A DNA stretch of 64,000 nt from Branchiostoma floridae (lineage: Eukaryota > Chordata > Leptocardii > Amphioxiformes > Branchiostomatidae). The stretch lies in assembly GCF_000003815.2 (NCBI RefSeq), contig NC_049979.1, positions 24,151,752 through 24,215,751 on the forward strand. Direction: 5' to 3'. Below, piece by piece: positions 35,607-50,800 of this stretch. Below the pieces are notes generated by a model that saw only the letters and a list, made by a program, of their open reading frames with translations, was not told the origin of the DNA and made no database searches. Each line of letters starts with the position of its first letter. Positions within the stretch are counted from its first letter, which is position 1. Made by a program: the position numbers and the translations under genes.

Positions 35607-38600
35607 TTTATTGCCAAGCCGAATGTACACCATAGTACCACTAGGCCACACAAAGCTTTACTATGGACATCTCTGTACAGTGAAGGACTAGGAAAATAAC
35701 GCTCATATCTAAGTGATAAAACAAGCTGTACACATCTTACGTTTTCCGTTCAGAAGACCATAATACACTCTACAGTTTAATTCCATTGGTGTGTAGAGAT
35801 CAGACAGCTTCGTAAATAATTTGCAGGGGCTACACTGGACATTCTACATGACCCAAGTACACACATTGTCACAGAACACATGGGCACAGCAAACATCTAA
35901 TTTTGGCGACACCTCAGGGGCTAGCCCAATAGTATATCATTGAGGTTTGTTTCACACAGGGTACAGTTCAAGGGAGATTCATCCATCCACAAATACTTTC
36001 AAATCAATATAATCTGTTGATATAGACACAGAAATCATGTTTGTAATTTGATCAGTAGAAAAAAATTACATCTCAAAAATTTGTCTTAGCTATTAAAGGG
36101 CAAAGAAAATTGGAAAGATGAGGCCTTTTTTGATGATCCTTTGTGAATCCTTAGTTGCATAATGGGTTAAGGAATATTACAGTTGTATGATGATAAACAT
36201 ACAACAGTAGCTACATATACATCATCTATGACATAGAACATGGCAAAATGTGGTCACAACTCAAAATGAAGGGATGATAAATTTTCACAGTCCATGTTTC
36301 ATGATTTTATCCTTCTTTTGCATTAATGCTCAACATGCACTTTTCCAGGTTTTGGATCTGAGGCTGTTACTTCATTAAACACATTTCCATAGTTCCATGC
36401 CTCTAGTCTGAAACTTAACTTTATGCAGACAATCATCTGTATAGTAAAATAGATTGGATTGTATGATACATACAAAAATGTGATAAAAAGCAATATGGAA
36501 GACTTATGTAGGATCTATCATTCTAGTCTACAATCTATTTCTGTGGCCATGACAAATGCTTTATTCTATAATGTCTAATGGTGAAAACATATCTATGATT
36601 GTCTTGAAGTAAATAATCTAACATATAATGAAATCTCTACAATGAACATATGATGCAATTACAATCATTTATACATTTTTAGGACAAAAGGAGAACATGA
36701 CAAGTTATTGTACTTAACAATACCAATCAGCTTGAACATAGAGAATCTTTTCAATCCTTAAGTTCAGTTCGGTTTGCCCAGAAAGTCACAGCCTAGCGCA
36801 CAAAAACTAGTCAACATATGCAAATAGACCATAACATACACTAAGGAGAAACTTCATAATGAAAATAGATTATAGCTTAGCAGTTCTTTACACATAAACT
36901 TTATGATACATGTACACAATTTCTTCATTTATTATCTACAGTGCATGAAAAAGTCAAATCTTCTTCTATGGAAGCCCAGCAATACAATATGTCAGGTCGA
37001 CAAAAATCATAAAATTGTGGAGAATCTATGGTATCAGATGTGATTGAGCTATCATACCAGTAGTACAATAGCTCATCTATCATTGTCTTCTCCTTTTGTA
37101 TGTTGTCATTTTTAATCATCATGTCATTAAAAAAATCAAGGAGCAAAATATGTGCAGGCATAAGATTTTCAATAATTGGCAATTCACAACTGTGTTACAG
37201 CAAATTCATTCTATTCCGACTATAAAAGCACAAGCTTTTTGTAACAAAGTTTTTTGCATCCTTTCCAAGAAAAGAAAAATTGTAAGCTATCAAAATGCAG
37301 GAAATCAAGAAGATCCTCCTTTGTATCTTTACAATACAAATACAAATGTAATGCTGGGGGAGGGGGGATTCATATCTATCATTTTAAACTTCTGTCCTTG
37401 CATATACATATTCAATGTCTACATATTATGTACAAAACAATTTCATGGAAAAGAGACACAAAGAAGTCCATCTGAAAAGTACAAATTTTACAAAATGTCC
37501 ACTTATCCACTCCCTTTTCTACCCTAACCACCCAATTTCTTTCTACAAGCAGAGCTTTTTTTTGTCAAATAAAAAATTACTCATGTTCTAGCATGCTGTG
37601 ATGTTTTTAAGACATTTGCTATATCCAAAACAAGCAGCTGTCTTTGTCATTGGCACAGTGATAGAAAAAGGCTGGTGACATCTTTAGCATGAAGTAAACA
37701 GTGGCACGTTGTGTACACAGCAAAACACAAGTATTCCATCTAATGCAGCTAAACACAGTCCATCGCTTGGTAAGATTCGACTCCATTGTCTGTAAGGACA
37801 TGAATACTGTAGAGAAATATCTATATGGCGCTTCATGTCAATTAGACAACAGTCCATAAATGCTGTCCAAATACATCTGTAATGTGGAAGGATTCTTAAA
37901 TTTTTATCAAAAATTACTTAAACTTCCACCATCTAGCCTAACTATACCTACACTAACAGAATTATATATATAATATAAGTATACACACATACATATACAC
38001 ATATATATATCATATGACACTGCTGTGGCATTTTCTTCACAAAAGGATTGATAGGAAATGATATAAAAGTGTTTAGAACACATTCTTTATACTTACATTT
38101 ACATAATTGAAGGAAGATCGGGGCAAGTTCATTTTAAAAGCTTTAGGGGGGAGCAGCACCCCCTCCTTTCCATCCACTTTTTAAAGTGGAATGGCCCTTT
38201 AGCGTCTTAGGTCCAGTATGGACCGGCAGTCACAAGCCCAGCTGTACAGCCTAGCACCTGCTTGGGCATAGGAAAAACATGTTGTGTTTCCATGTAGCCA
38301 ATTGACATTAGGAAAAATCTGCCAACACATGGCCCTTTTCTGACTGCCAACTGTTGGAAATTTTCAATCTGACATATGAATGATGAAAACATTGCAGGAT
38401 CATTTTTCAACATGTTCTCCTCATAATTTCAGTCGCAATAGAAAATTATGCTTACACAATGTACATCTGCGTACTGATGTTAAAAATGTTATTGTCGTGA
38501 TGCATTTCAGTTTCAGATTAACAGTAATATGTTCACACAAAATCTAAAAAAGAGAGTCCCTACCTGCCAACCCGAATCTTTTTCAACCGCGTAATTGGGA

Positions 38601-38879
38601 ACACAACATTAATCTTCCTAGGCCAAACAAACAGCTGTGCAGCTGTACAGACTATCACCTGCTTTCAAACAAGTGTGCAGCTGTACTGTCTGTCATCTGC
38701 TCACAAACAGTTCTACAGCTGTACAGACAAGCACCTGCTTTCAAACACCTGTGCAGCTGTACAGACTAGCACCTGCATACCAAAAGTTCTGCAGCTGTAC
38801 AGACTAGCACCTGCTTACAAACAGTTCTACACCTGTCAGACGAGCACCTGCTGACAAACAGCTGTGTGCAGGTGTTTCC
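35607..38879 (-). other. probable long AT-rich 3' UTR of BTBD7
   Basis: An AT-rich stretch follows the BTBD7 stop with no supportable gene. A minus-strand AATAAA (context GGCAATAAAGC) at 35607-35612 is a plausible distal polyadenylation signal; nearer hexamers may also be used. The end proximal to the stop contains the 38-bp tandem array. The extent is inferred. Confidence 0.45.
38640..38866. repeat. 38-bp tandem repeat, six units
   Basis: Units start at 38640, 38678, 38716, 38754, 38792 and 38830. The spacing is exactly 38 bases and the core is CAGCTGTACAGACTAGCACC then TGC and AAACA. Adjacent units differ at several bases. A related CAGCTGTA...GGACCTGCTG segment at 38881-38905 overlaps the last codons and stop of BTBD7, and an isolated one lies at 38240-38262. 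Confidence 0.9.
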
Positions 38880-41800
38880 TCAGCTGTAAGAGAAGGACCT
38901 GCTGAAGGCGGCCCCGCCCCGGTCCCCCAGCTCGGGGCTCCGCTGCATCTGACGGCCCACGGAGGGGGTGGCAGAAGTGGCTGGAACAGCGATGTCAGGC
39001 ATCACACCCCGCCGAGTACATTCAGTCACCTGCCAGATATGAAATAAAGCATTCGTTTAGTGAAAGTACATGCAGTTAAAACAGACCTCTTTCCAGTTGA
39101 GGAAGGAGATTCAAAATATCAGCCAAAATTGGAAAGAGGTTTATTTGGCTCATATCAAGTCAAAAAGTAACTAAGGCGACAGTGCTTTACATATTTCAAT
39201 AAGAAACAAGCACAGTTATATAAGACTTTCTTCATACTTCTTTTTATTACCAACAGAATACCCTTACCTGAGAAACAACAACATGTATTCAAATCAAGTT
39301 GCGAAGGTCACATTGATACAAATTTAGGTCATGTCAGGACTACATGTAATTTAAAAGTGTCTATTTTCTGTACATATCACTACATAACAAAACTACCATT
39401 GAATTACCATGCCAAATCAAAAAACAAGTATGTGGATGAAGGTTAGACATCCAGGAATTGTTTTGTAAAAGGTAAAAAGGTTTGTAAATGGTCCACCATT
39501 GACCGTCTTAAAACTTATCAATCAAGTTGCTTGAGTAACTTTTACATTGACTGTAGAACATGTAACCTGCACAAAGTTTCAGAAGGAGGGAAAGAACCCT
39601 TACATCGAGTGGATCGACGTGTTGCACAGGCGCAGGTCTGGGTGCCAGGGGTCTCGGGGACGGGGTGAAGGAGAACCTGGTCTCATCCAGGTGTCTGGCA
39701 GGTGCTGACATGGGCGGGACCGCCAGCGCCACGGCTGCAGTCGCGCCCGCACCTGGAATGTCGTCTAGCAGCTCGAGGTAGTAATCCCCGGGGTACTGCA
39801 GCAGTTCTACGGCTGCGTCCGGCAGGCCCCACTCACGCACCACCCGCAGGTGGATCTGGTACGTGACCAGGCCCCGGTCGGGACAGATGCCGTATGCCCG
39901 CTGCGCTAGCGGGATGCGGCGGAGCTCCTTCTCCCTTCCCAACATCGCTCGCACCTTGTCCACATCAGGAACTGGAGGACAACAGGACGGAAAATGTGTT
40001 AGAGAGCTGAGACAATTTAGGGGGTAGTGTAGCAAAACATTTCCCTCAATTCAACTTTGAAAGTTTGAGGGCAACAGCCTTTGCTTTTCCATTCTATACA
40101 CTTCATTTGCAAAGTTTACAATTGTGCAGAGGCCCAATTTATACTAGGAAAATTGATCGACGTACAACAAGGTAGTATGTCCGTGGCTGTATGACTGTCA
40201 GACACTTTTTGTTGCTGTGTGTTAACCGGCCCTCAGTGTCATTTTATGGTCCGTCGTACGCCTACATGTATACTAAACATGGCAATCTCCAACAATGTTT
40301 ACTCAAGGCTTCTGAAGTACATGTTTTCCACATAAGCATATACTTGAGATGCATATGTCAGTCCCACTTGGTGAGATGGGGGAATTTGGCAGGGTTCACT
40401 CTGTGTGGGTGGAAGGTACACGCGTAGGAGCATCTCCTGGAGGGAGCCCATTCCTTCACTAACAAACTCCAACAGTCTACAAACTAAACTAGCCCAGCAA
40501 GGTGACTCAAGATGGAGCGAAGCCAACTGTGCACAGACGCTAGCCATTCATAGCCAATTCTCCTGTGACGGCATCACTCCTGGAGTCACGTCTAACCTCA
40601 TAACCTGCCAGTAGGTGGGCGTCTTCAGGTACCGAGAACTTGAAGACAGACAGCCCTCAGGACATCGCCGACAAAAATGACAAACTACCTGGTTTTCTGC
40701 AGTTGCAGAGGTCATCAGTTATGCGTCAGGTTTCCTTCTCATTAGTTCCTTTTGTTCACAACCACTCTAATTTCTTACTGTTTTCAAGTATTGTAAGTAA
40801 CGTTTTCTGTCCCACAGCCATCTTTAGGCCTCAGCAGGGAAAGCCATTCTTAGACATGAATAAGTGGTACCCGATATATCAGAACCTAATTGTAGTACAT
40901 AAATCATCCAACGTCTTTGGAGAAAAGGTGAAATGGAACGTTCATTACTCAAGTGCACTATCAGTGTTACTAATTGCCATGGGAAATTTAGTTTCCATGC
41001 TGAAATCTGGAGCTGAAAATATGATCAAAGTGTTTCTTTATTCACCCTTGTCAATAGAACTTGGATTGCAATTAAGTCATGTAGATTCTCATGTGTTTTA
41101 CACATACTAGGGCTTAAGATTCAACCGACTCAGACAAGAATAATGTTGCAATTAATAAGAATACATGGGACACTGATGTAACATTACTACACAATATACA
41201 TCACATACATTCTTAATTACTGATTTTGTAACTGTGGGGATCAAGGGATGTGTACCGGTACCTGGTACTGATATAGTACCACATGTAGGCACATTCTCAA
41301 CATCAGTACTGGTGGTACTGTTATGTACCTGAATCGTCAACACTCAAGTGTGGAACTTCTACTTTTTGTCACTCAAATGTGTTACTCCTGCTTCAAAGAT
41401 AAAATTCTAGTACTGGAAAAAGATGACCATTGTACGGTCATTGTAATCAGCCTCATTTTGGATCTTCTTGGAAGTATGGTTCCTTGCATAAGATACCCAA
41501 AGTCTAAATAAACAAACTGTTAATTTCTTATTCATTTCCTTTCATTATTGAAGACAACAGATTACCTTTTCAAATCAGGTTCAGGTGACTGACCTATACC
41601 TAAACCTCTGTACTGGTACCTGTACCTATACCTGATGTTTATGCACACAGCCCTAGTTGTAGCTGTATGTTGTATGTCTGAGTCACTTAAATCCTATATT
41701 CTCATTCACACTTGAACAAATCGTATATCCAAAGGTACAAAGAAGAACAAGAACTTAATTGCACAACAATGGTAAAGGATGCAATGTGTGGCAACTTAGA

Positions 41801-44800
41801 TTAGTGCCTTAGATATTAGAAACTCACTGTATTCAACTGCTTTGTATGCACAAGCTGCCACACATTGTATCCTCGACAAGTGCTGTGCAATAAAGTTCTT
41901 TTTCTTCTTTCTCAAGAAAAGTTACATGCAGCATGTTTACCTGGTACTTCCCCTGCGATGAAGGCTGGAGGTTTGGCACTGGGTCTGTGGCGGACCCTGG
42001 AGGGGGTCTTGTCGTCCACCATGTAGAGAGTGTCGGGGATGTGCGACATCCGCATCATACGCAGGCGCACCAGCTCAATCTCCGCATCCAGATGTTCCTC
42101 CAGGATCGCCTATGGGAGGGGGAAACAAGGATTTTTAAAAAATGCTTGCTTTCGGTAAGACATCAGGACAATGTTGCACTGCACTCAAGTTTTAGTAACT
42201 AATTTCAACAGTGCCTCATACAAAGTTCAGACACAAGGTAAAGGTACCGGTAGTATTTTATCTACCCTGAGGTATCCATTTTAACACCTGGCTGAGGTGA
42301 GGAACGTAGTGTTAAGTGCCTTTCCAAAGGGCACAACATTGGGGGCACGGTGAGTATCGAACTTTGTTGGGACCTCTATATTCCAAGCCCAACACTCTAC
42401 CAGTTATGCAACATATGATGCCAGGATGGAAGGATGGGTTTTTTTTAGGAACTCAATGTTAACCCATGGTGACTACTACTCCAAACCCCCCCTTTTAGAA
42501 GAAGAATAGTCTGGTTAGCTCAATCTGATGCTTGAACCATGGACGTAATACAATAAAGTAAGAAGCATCTAAATCTAAAAGTCTAGTATATGACCAGTTC
42601 TTAACAGTTTACAAAGCAACAACCTGACAGCATTTAACGCTGTACTAATAATTCAGTTACTACATCACAGCCGTTATGTAATTGGCATAGTGCTCAACAT
42701 TGCACTAGAATCACGTTTGTTAGATGCATTTTTTTGACAAACCACCTACTGGTAAACTGTTGTGAAGGATCATACCCCCAGTGCTGCCAGTGCAGTCTTG
42801 TTGTGTGCATGGCCCCACAACTCTTGACACAGATTACAAAATATGCTGCTTCTTGCAAATTATTTTGTTGTAATTGTTGCTATCTTTACTCTTTGTGTGT
42901 ATTTTATCAGGTACCTTTTATCAGGTTTGTATCAGGTATATGATAACCTCGAGCAGGAATACCTCTCCAAATTAGATTATGGAAAGATATGTCAATGACA
43001 CTGTAACCTCTGACAGAAAAGCAGGTTTAAAGTCTCAGCAGTTATTTTCTATTCAGGAAAGTCATTTTTACTTAGGGACTCTACAAGAAGAAGATATGGA
43101 ATGGCCATCACGTACATGTACATGGAAAATAAGGATGAGCGTCACGTATGTGTGCTCTGGGAAAATGAAAGCCCAAAGTGGTTAACAAAGAACAATTCCA
43201 TTACAGCAGACTTGTCGGCAAGCCGTGCCGTCAGCTTTAAGTGCTTGCATCTTCTCCAGAAAGAAAGGTACCTTCGGGGTAACATACTCATAAGTAATTG
43301 AAGGCACTTTACAGGTCACCGTGAAATACAATCAATCCATCAGACTGGTCTGTGCCACTTTTCTTTGTCAGATTACTTTAGTTTGCCATTGACTCATCTG
43401 TCAGGACTACTTGACTCTGGCAGTTAAGAAGCATTTAAGTACACAGCGTGTCTTGGCACTGACAGCTGTCAAAATAACGTTTGAGTTTAGCGCTTATTCA
43501 GGAACCTGGGCCAAAGACAGTAGACGCTTTTACTTTAGATTTGATGACATTCAAAAGCCCATACTTTGCACTTGGAGTAAGTAAAGAGAGTGGGTAAGTA
43601 GTGGCATGACTGACCTTAGCCTCATCCATATACGGCTGGAATAACCTGGGTTTGATGTACATGCCGCTGCTCTTCCCGGGGATCCAGGCGTTGGCCTTCC
43701 CGGTGTCGCCCCCGAGCATGTGGGACGGCGGGCTGCTGACCAGGCCACGCTTGATGGCGCCGGAGAGAACGTCGTGGCTGGCCGGGAGAACGTGGTCCAC
43801 GCGGACGTACGGCAGGACCTCCGACAGGATCTCCCTCAGCTCCACATCGTCCAGGTCTCTCCTCTTCACTCCCTTCTTACTCACACTGTGAGCAGTGTTG
43901 CTCACAAGGTTGGGCTCTGCAAGTACAGTCTGTAGGTTACAATCTTTACATCACACACAACAACTCCAACAAAGCCCTTAACCCCTTTATCATTAGTAAG
44001 TTTTGATAATGTTTCAAATCTTTTTGTAGCTAATGGTTATTTGCAGTGATCTTTAATTAAAGATTTCATAGCAAACAAAGTGAATGGCAGTAGCACATCT
44101 CAAAACAGACATTCACACCTCATCGCTTGCAGTAAAAGGGGAAGTAATTGTGTTGATTTAATGTCATAGCAGAAGGAAAATTGAGCGTTCAATGTGGTTT
44201 TAAGTTCGCAGTTGAAACAAAAACTTTCACATTGGTTATACGTTTGTAGTGAAGAGGTCACTGCAGAAACCATGAACAGAAAACCATGAAGCATTTCTCG
44301 TTTTAGTTTACCTGCAAGCAGCAATAAAATTTGGTGATTCAGACATAACAAAATGTCGTCTGCTTGTGCAGCTACAAACATGTTATCTTCAACCGCAGTA
44401 TTCTACAGGTAGCAAGCATCTCAACGATACTGGTTCACTGATACCCAACATGCTACTCTTCAATCAAAGACTTTCCCACAGGCAGGTGACATGACCTGTG
44501 ACCCATGACCTGTGACCCACCTCTCTCCTCCATCCTCCGGACCAGCTGGTGTTCCCCCCACTTTAACACAGCCTTCAGCACCTCCAGCTCACTGGCCTGG
44601 GGGCAAGAGGGAAGATCACATTAAATTCATGTTTGGGGAATATGCGCAGTACAGTAGTTTCTGCCCTGCCTCTGGACCAAGTGGTTGGGAGTTTGAATCT
44701 CAGCCATTATGGCTTACCCAACATGCACGCTACTGGAAAGGATTGCAGTCCTTAGGACAGAATACTGAGCTCTGTTCCACTATTCGTTGTACTTGTCTAA

Positions 44801-47800
44801 GGAAAACTTACTCGGTACAATGAACCTGTAAATTCTGTTCATAGTCAGTCTGACTTTTCTATCAGGGCCAGTGAAAGAGTAGCTCGTCGTTGAGCTAAAC
44901 TGGTTCTACCCCCCTTTCACAATAGATTGATTTGTATCTATTTTGCCCGACGCTCAGGGCAGACAGATAATCAGAGCTTACATGGGATGGTAAGGTTACT
45001 GCTCGGTCAGCTGTATGTCTGAACTAACGTAATATGAACCATAATCCCAGCAGAGAGGCAAATATTGGATACGCCGCCTGCTCTTACCCACGATCAGCTG
45101 CTGTATAAAAGTTACTAGGAAAAGGTATCTGTGTAGGCTTAAGCTTTATCATGGTGACTCACTTTTTGATATGGTCAACCTAGGGTTCAACTCTCTGTAT
45201 CATTTCTAGCAATGCTAGTAGCTCATAACGTGATGTGCATACTTGACAATCCCTGCAACCAGCCTGGCTGGTGAATCGTTGGTATCTACCAAAAATCTGC
45301 TGTGGCAAAATCAACTGTCAACGAAAACACTTTGTATCCCTTCACCAGCATGGTACTTCAGTTACAGTAGAATTCATCATGGTTTCCTTGACATTTGCTC
45401 AATACTGTATCAGAATTACGCTACTTATAGTTATACATACAATATCTTCTGTGACCCAACATTTGGAAACTACAGACTGGACGTCATCTTCAAAAAAGGC
45501 AAATACAACATTGTACAATACATACTGTTAAACATTGTACAATACATACTGTTCAAGTGCAACTCTTCCTGATAAACAGTAATTGCAAAACTAACAGCAG
45601 GGCATAGAGAGCTAAGACATCACGTTTTAAACATTACCTGGAGGTAGTCCGACTGTAGGGCCTCTCCCAAGTAGTCTTTGCCGAGCTCACACAGCACAGG
45701 TGAGGAGGCTACCTGGGAGAACTCCTCCTTCAGGTACAGGAGAGCCTGTCTGTGGGCCCACTCCGACCCGTGGGGCTGTCTGCTCCACTGTAGGGTGGGG
45801 ATCAGCATGTCCACGGTGATGCTCTCAGCAATAATATCTTCACAGCCTGGAGGGAACAGGTACAAAACTCATTTATACAGCTGAAGGGAAAGGGGCTACA
45901 ACCATGAAAGGCAAAGGTCCCGCGGCTTTTGTGTCTGTAGAGAAAGGGGGTTGTTAATCCACCACTGTGTCTGACTCTAAGGCATGGTATTAGAAGGCAG
46001 AGTCCATCCTTAAGTTCTACTGACTTTTACCTCCTCAACTGAAGGCATCTTAGTTATTCTTACAACTGGTTGGATTGAGAAAAGTTGTGTACAGTAAGTT
46101 ACACCGAAGGAAGGTAACATATTTTTATTTGTGACAGCATATACTTTGCTGAAAAAAAAAGAGACAGCCACTTCACTTGATAGAACTATTATGTGGCAAA
46201 AAATGGAAAGCTGCAATAACATATATATATAACTTTATTGCACAACAATTGTATGAGGTACAAAGTATGGCCTCTACATAACTACAGTTCTATAGCTTAA
46301 CTTAAGGCTTATCTAACTAATACAGGAGTTGTAGTATGATATATAATATCTCATCTTTATCCACATCCACCCACATGCCAATTCTGTCGGTGCGACTAGC
46401 CAGGAAGAAAAAAAATACATAGTTACTGCAATTAAAATGGAAAGAAATGGTTATGTGCATACGTTGCAGGTTTTTAGCTGAATAAAGCGCCGTCTCTGAT
46501 ACCACCCATTGATCAGTTCTAACCACAGGTGACACATTAGATACCGAGATTCGGAAAGGTTTCTGGCTAATCAGGCTGTGGCAAAATGTATCTGATATTG
46601 GATTTCCAGCTTAATCCAAGGTATGTGTCAATGTGAGCCCACAATCCACCATACAGAAATCCCTGTCCATATGGATACCACGATAACATACAACTCAGTA
46701 ATATCATACAATTCACCGGGTGTTCTTATTTTAATATATGTAACACAGACCCTGGCAAGTATCTTAACCACTAGAAATACTGTTTCTATGCCAAGTTCTT
46801 GCCAACTGTAGACTGGTGATATCTGCCCACACACTGTGACTAAGAACAAGCCTAATACTTTAATTTCTTCCTGTTATGTAACCAAGAGTTTTCAAGTCAT
46901 CACTGCAATATATTAAGGACTTTAAGGGATGAATATGATACAGAAAGAGAACCTTTATTCAAAGTTCTCAAAACTAGGCTTTTATTCATCTTGCATTTTC
47001 ATCAACTATGTTTCATACTAGAGTAACTAGACCATTGATTATTCTGCAGGACTGAGCTAGTCTAGACCGATTTCTACTATTCTATACTATCACAATTATA
47101 CTGCAAGTATGATGATGATAGTGATTTGCCTTAGTGTGTGCAATCTGCATTGGCAAATCAAGCCTTATGATCAATAATTTATTGACAAGGGAAGTAATAA
47201 AAAAAAAAATTAATCTATCTTCCTGCACAGGGCTCAAAATGTATTTTTTGGAATAAGTGCATGTAACCTACAAATTTTGGTGTACAGAAAAATATTGGGT
47301 GTACAGCCAGCAAAACAATCACAAATCCTAATGAAGCTCGATCTTCAAAGATTGAATCGGAAATCTTAAAAATTAAAAATTTTAAACAGGTAATACAACA
47401 AAAGAATATGGTACATACACTATGTACCACAGCACCTTTACGCACTGTAAATGCATTTAAGTTCGCATGGATTTAATTTCGCGGTAGCGGGAAAATGGAG
47501 TTTTCGCGGTGGTTTTAAGTTCGCGGTGAAGTGGCCACCGCGAAAACCGCGGACGTAAAACCACCGCAAACATTTCTGCATTTACAGTATGTTAGACTAC
47601 ACATATCTCTAGGCGTAATCGAGCACTTAAAGTCAAAAATCAAGCACATGCCTCCAATATCTGATATGCTCCCACCAGTATTTCCAGTCCTGCCAGATTC
47701 AATTTGATAGTGTCCTTGTTCAGTGGCAAGTCAACTGAAATAAGGAATTTCTTGATACCATATTGGATGCAACATTGGGAAGACCGAAATCTACATTTCC

Positions 47801-50800
47801 TCACAAAGATTTATATCTATGGTTTTTACATTCTGGAAAGTGTTCAACACCGCCAAACACTACTGTTCCAGATACGCTTTAAGAAGGGACTGCATAAATT
47901 GAAACAGAACTAGTTATTAAACTTAAGTGATAGTTTTCAAATTTAACTTTTTTTTGGCTGTGTTTGCATCTATAACTCAAGATTCCTTGGATGGGTTTGT
48001 ATGAATTTTGGTTTGTGGGTAGTTATCGGGGTCTCGAAGAGATCTGGCAATTGTAGGTCCCCTAGCAGTATCTTCAGGTACTGTAGCATTACAGGCTAAT
48101 AGCCCGTTCCTGAAAGTAGTGTGAGACATTAAATGTCTGTCTAATACCAAATAATAAGACATCAAAAAGACGAATATCTGAAAATAAGGTGTTAAGAGAT
48201 CAGCAAAGCTTACAGAACCTACCCTATATCTCAATTAGTTCGAACCACTGCAGTCTTCCATTCTCGGTGCATTAACCTCTAAAAACTAATTGCCATCTTT
48301 TACCCCAACATGATGTATTCCCATCAAATTTTGAAAGTCGGAAATTGGGATATAGCACCTACCATTCGCTATTATAGTATTACTTGTAATCTTGTACACC
48401 AGATATAATTGCTCGGTATGTAAACTTAATTCCCCCTGTAACTCAAAACATTTTTTGCATAATCCCATGTTCCGTGCCAAAACGGTGATAGCACAATCAC
48501 TTTGATGTATTGTAGTGAAATCTGCTGTAGTGTTAATACTGGATTTAAGCTTCATGAATAGAAATTGCAAACCTGAGACGTAAAAAGCAATCAATTAAGG
48601 CAGAGTATGACTTGGATCTTATAGCACCTTGCCAAATATCTAATGCAAGGTGCGAATAACTACTTTATTCACATGGATCATAAATGATGAGTCTCTACAT
48701 GACTGCTATACCTTTCGCTAACACTAACAGGTTTCAATTTTTCCTCATTGTCGAGCTAAAGCAGTCTGACATGGCTTCACCCACTTTGACAAGGGAATGC
48801 AGAGGTTCTTTCGATGAAATATATACGGTATGTATAAACTGCTGCCCTGTAGAGCCTATGCATTCTGAATTCTATACGTTTCCTACAAGGTCTTTCTCTC
48901 AGATTTACGACACCACGCCGGCAGTATTGCAAGGCCTTCTTTTTGCATACAGCGTAGGCTGCAATCTTTCCCTTCCTACCAAGGACAGGTTATTGCTATA
49001 GCCTTGTAGAGGTGCAATCAGTCACAAAAATCACCCAGCCTTCGGGCATGCCTTAGTCCTGTACCTTGCATACAGCCACAAATCTCTAGCTGAGGCTACA
49101 GTATTTTCCATTACATTTATCTTATCATTTATACAGCACTGCCAATGCCGATAAAAGACATTGCAGAGGTAGAGTTTATGGGCTTATAAATCGAAACTAA
49201 GAGATAAAGAGCATATTTCTCAATATGTTTGATAGAACTGTGACTTGACAAGTTGTGAGTGACAATCTTGTTTGTCCTTGTGTGTACATTTGCTGCTCAT
49301 GTGGACATGTCTGTTTTAAAATTTATGACCCAATGAATTCTCCAACTTCCAACATGAAGAGGAACGAAAAACGTGACAGTGTTCAATAGTAATATCAAGG
49401 GATACTCAACCCACATTCCACATTCCCTGCTGAAGACTCTACCATTGAATGGGGGTTGTGACATTTAGACAACTAGCTTTAGCAAAAGAAGGACAGTAAA
49501 ATAAATGATGTGTGTTCAACAGTTCTTGCACTTTTGATGAAGGTCCAATAAAAATGTCTGCGTTGCAGACAATGTGGCATAACTCATCTGCCTATACCAG
49601 GAATGGTATTAAAGGCTTTGTGAATACATGCAGTTTTACATGACTGGTTTACTGTAATAACAAAATTAGCCTAGAAAGTTACCCAATGCTGAAGAGATGT
49701 ACATGCATGTACAGTAAAACCAAAATGGTGGGGAGACTTTATGTTTGCGGTTTTCTTCAAGGCAAAGTCAAAACCACCACAAACATTTCCCCCTTAACAG
49801 TTAAGGTACTTTTAACCACGAACACCACAGACATTCAATTTTCTTCTTACTGCAAAATGTCCTGCGCACATTTCAAGTTTTACAGTATGTATGTGCAAAA
49901 ACATACAAGGGTAAAGTCTACCACATGCAAATAGCATACACATTTCCATAAGCCCAATTTTCCCAGTAATCTTGTTTTCTTTGGTTGACTTGTTTTGTGA
50001 CCCAGTAAACTTTGAAGGATGATGGCCAATATTGCTGCAGACATCCGGACTATATCAGCATGGGAACTTTCATAAGTATAAATTTCTCCTAAGGTAGTAA
50101 AATTATGTTATCTAATTTCCTCAGCAGACTTGCTTCGTAAGTTACAACTGCTTAAAATATGATTGCTAATAATACAACAGACACTAAACCTACCTATACA
50201 CTGGCATAAAACATTTCCATATCAGCAGAGTTTTTTCATTAAAACAGACCATTTTATTTTCTGATCAGCATTACGACCATGTTGATTTAAAGGACGAAAT
50301 TACCACAGTAGCTGGTATCACATCTGTTTGTACCTTAATTTGGACGATCAATCTTGGTTTTAAGACCTAAGTACACCCAGTGCACTGAGAGTAAATAATC
50401 CAAATCAGCCTGGGATTTGGGGAATGGGAGTAGGAAAATTATTCATAATATCTTCTGAAGGAAAATATTTGGCTTCAATCCATTTACAAATATGCAGGTA
50501 GGCAAAACTGATAAATAAGTGATCCAAAATAAACCCTGTATCTCAACCACAAGTAATCAAAAAAGGACCAAAAAGGTTACCACGGCTATCAGAACAAAAA
50601 CAAATCATCCAGAATGTCAGACTCCTGAAAATATCTGGTTCAGACCTGAACGACATCGTCCAACATCCAACCCTCACAAGACAGGCAACAACGGACACTA
50701 AACCAGATAGAGAGAGGGAGAGAGAGAGAATACGAGGGAGAGAGGGAGAGATAGAGAGAGATAGAATTAATGGAAATTTCTGGAATCAGGTTTGAATGTT

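Noticed and set aside
38640-38866. Regular 38-bp units considered as a CRISPR array
   Set aside because: There are no spacers; the units are contiguous, diverged and in a eukaryotic 3' UTR.
40640-41110. 156-codon plus-strand ORF in a BTBD7 intron
   Set aside because: No splice junctions, no compositional bias, no recognisable domain; consistent with chance in an intron.
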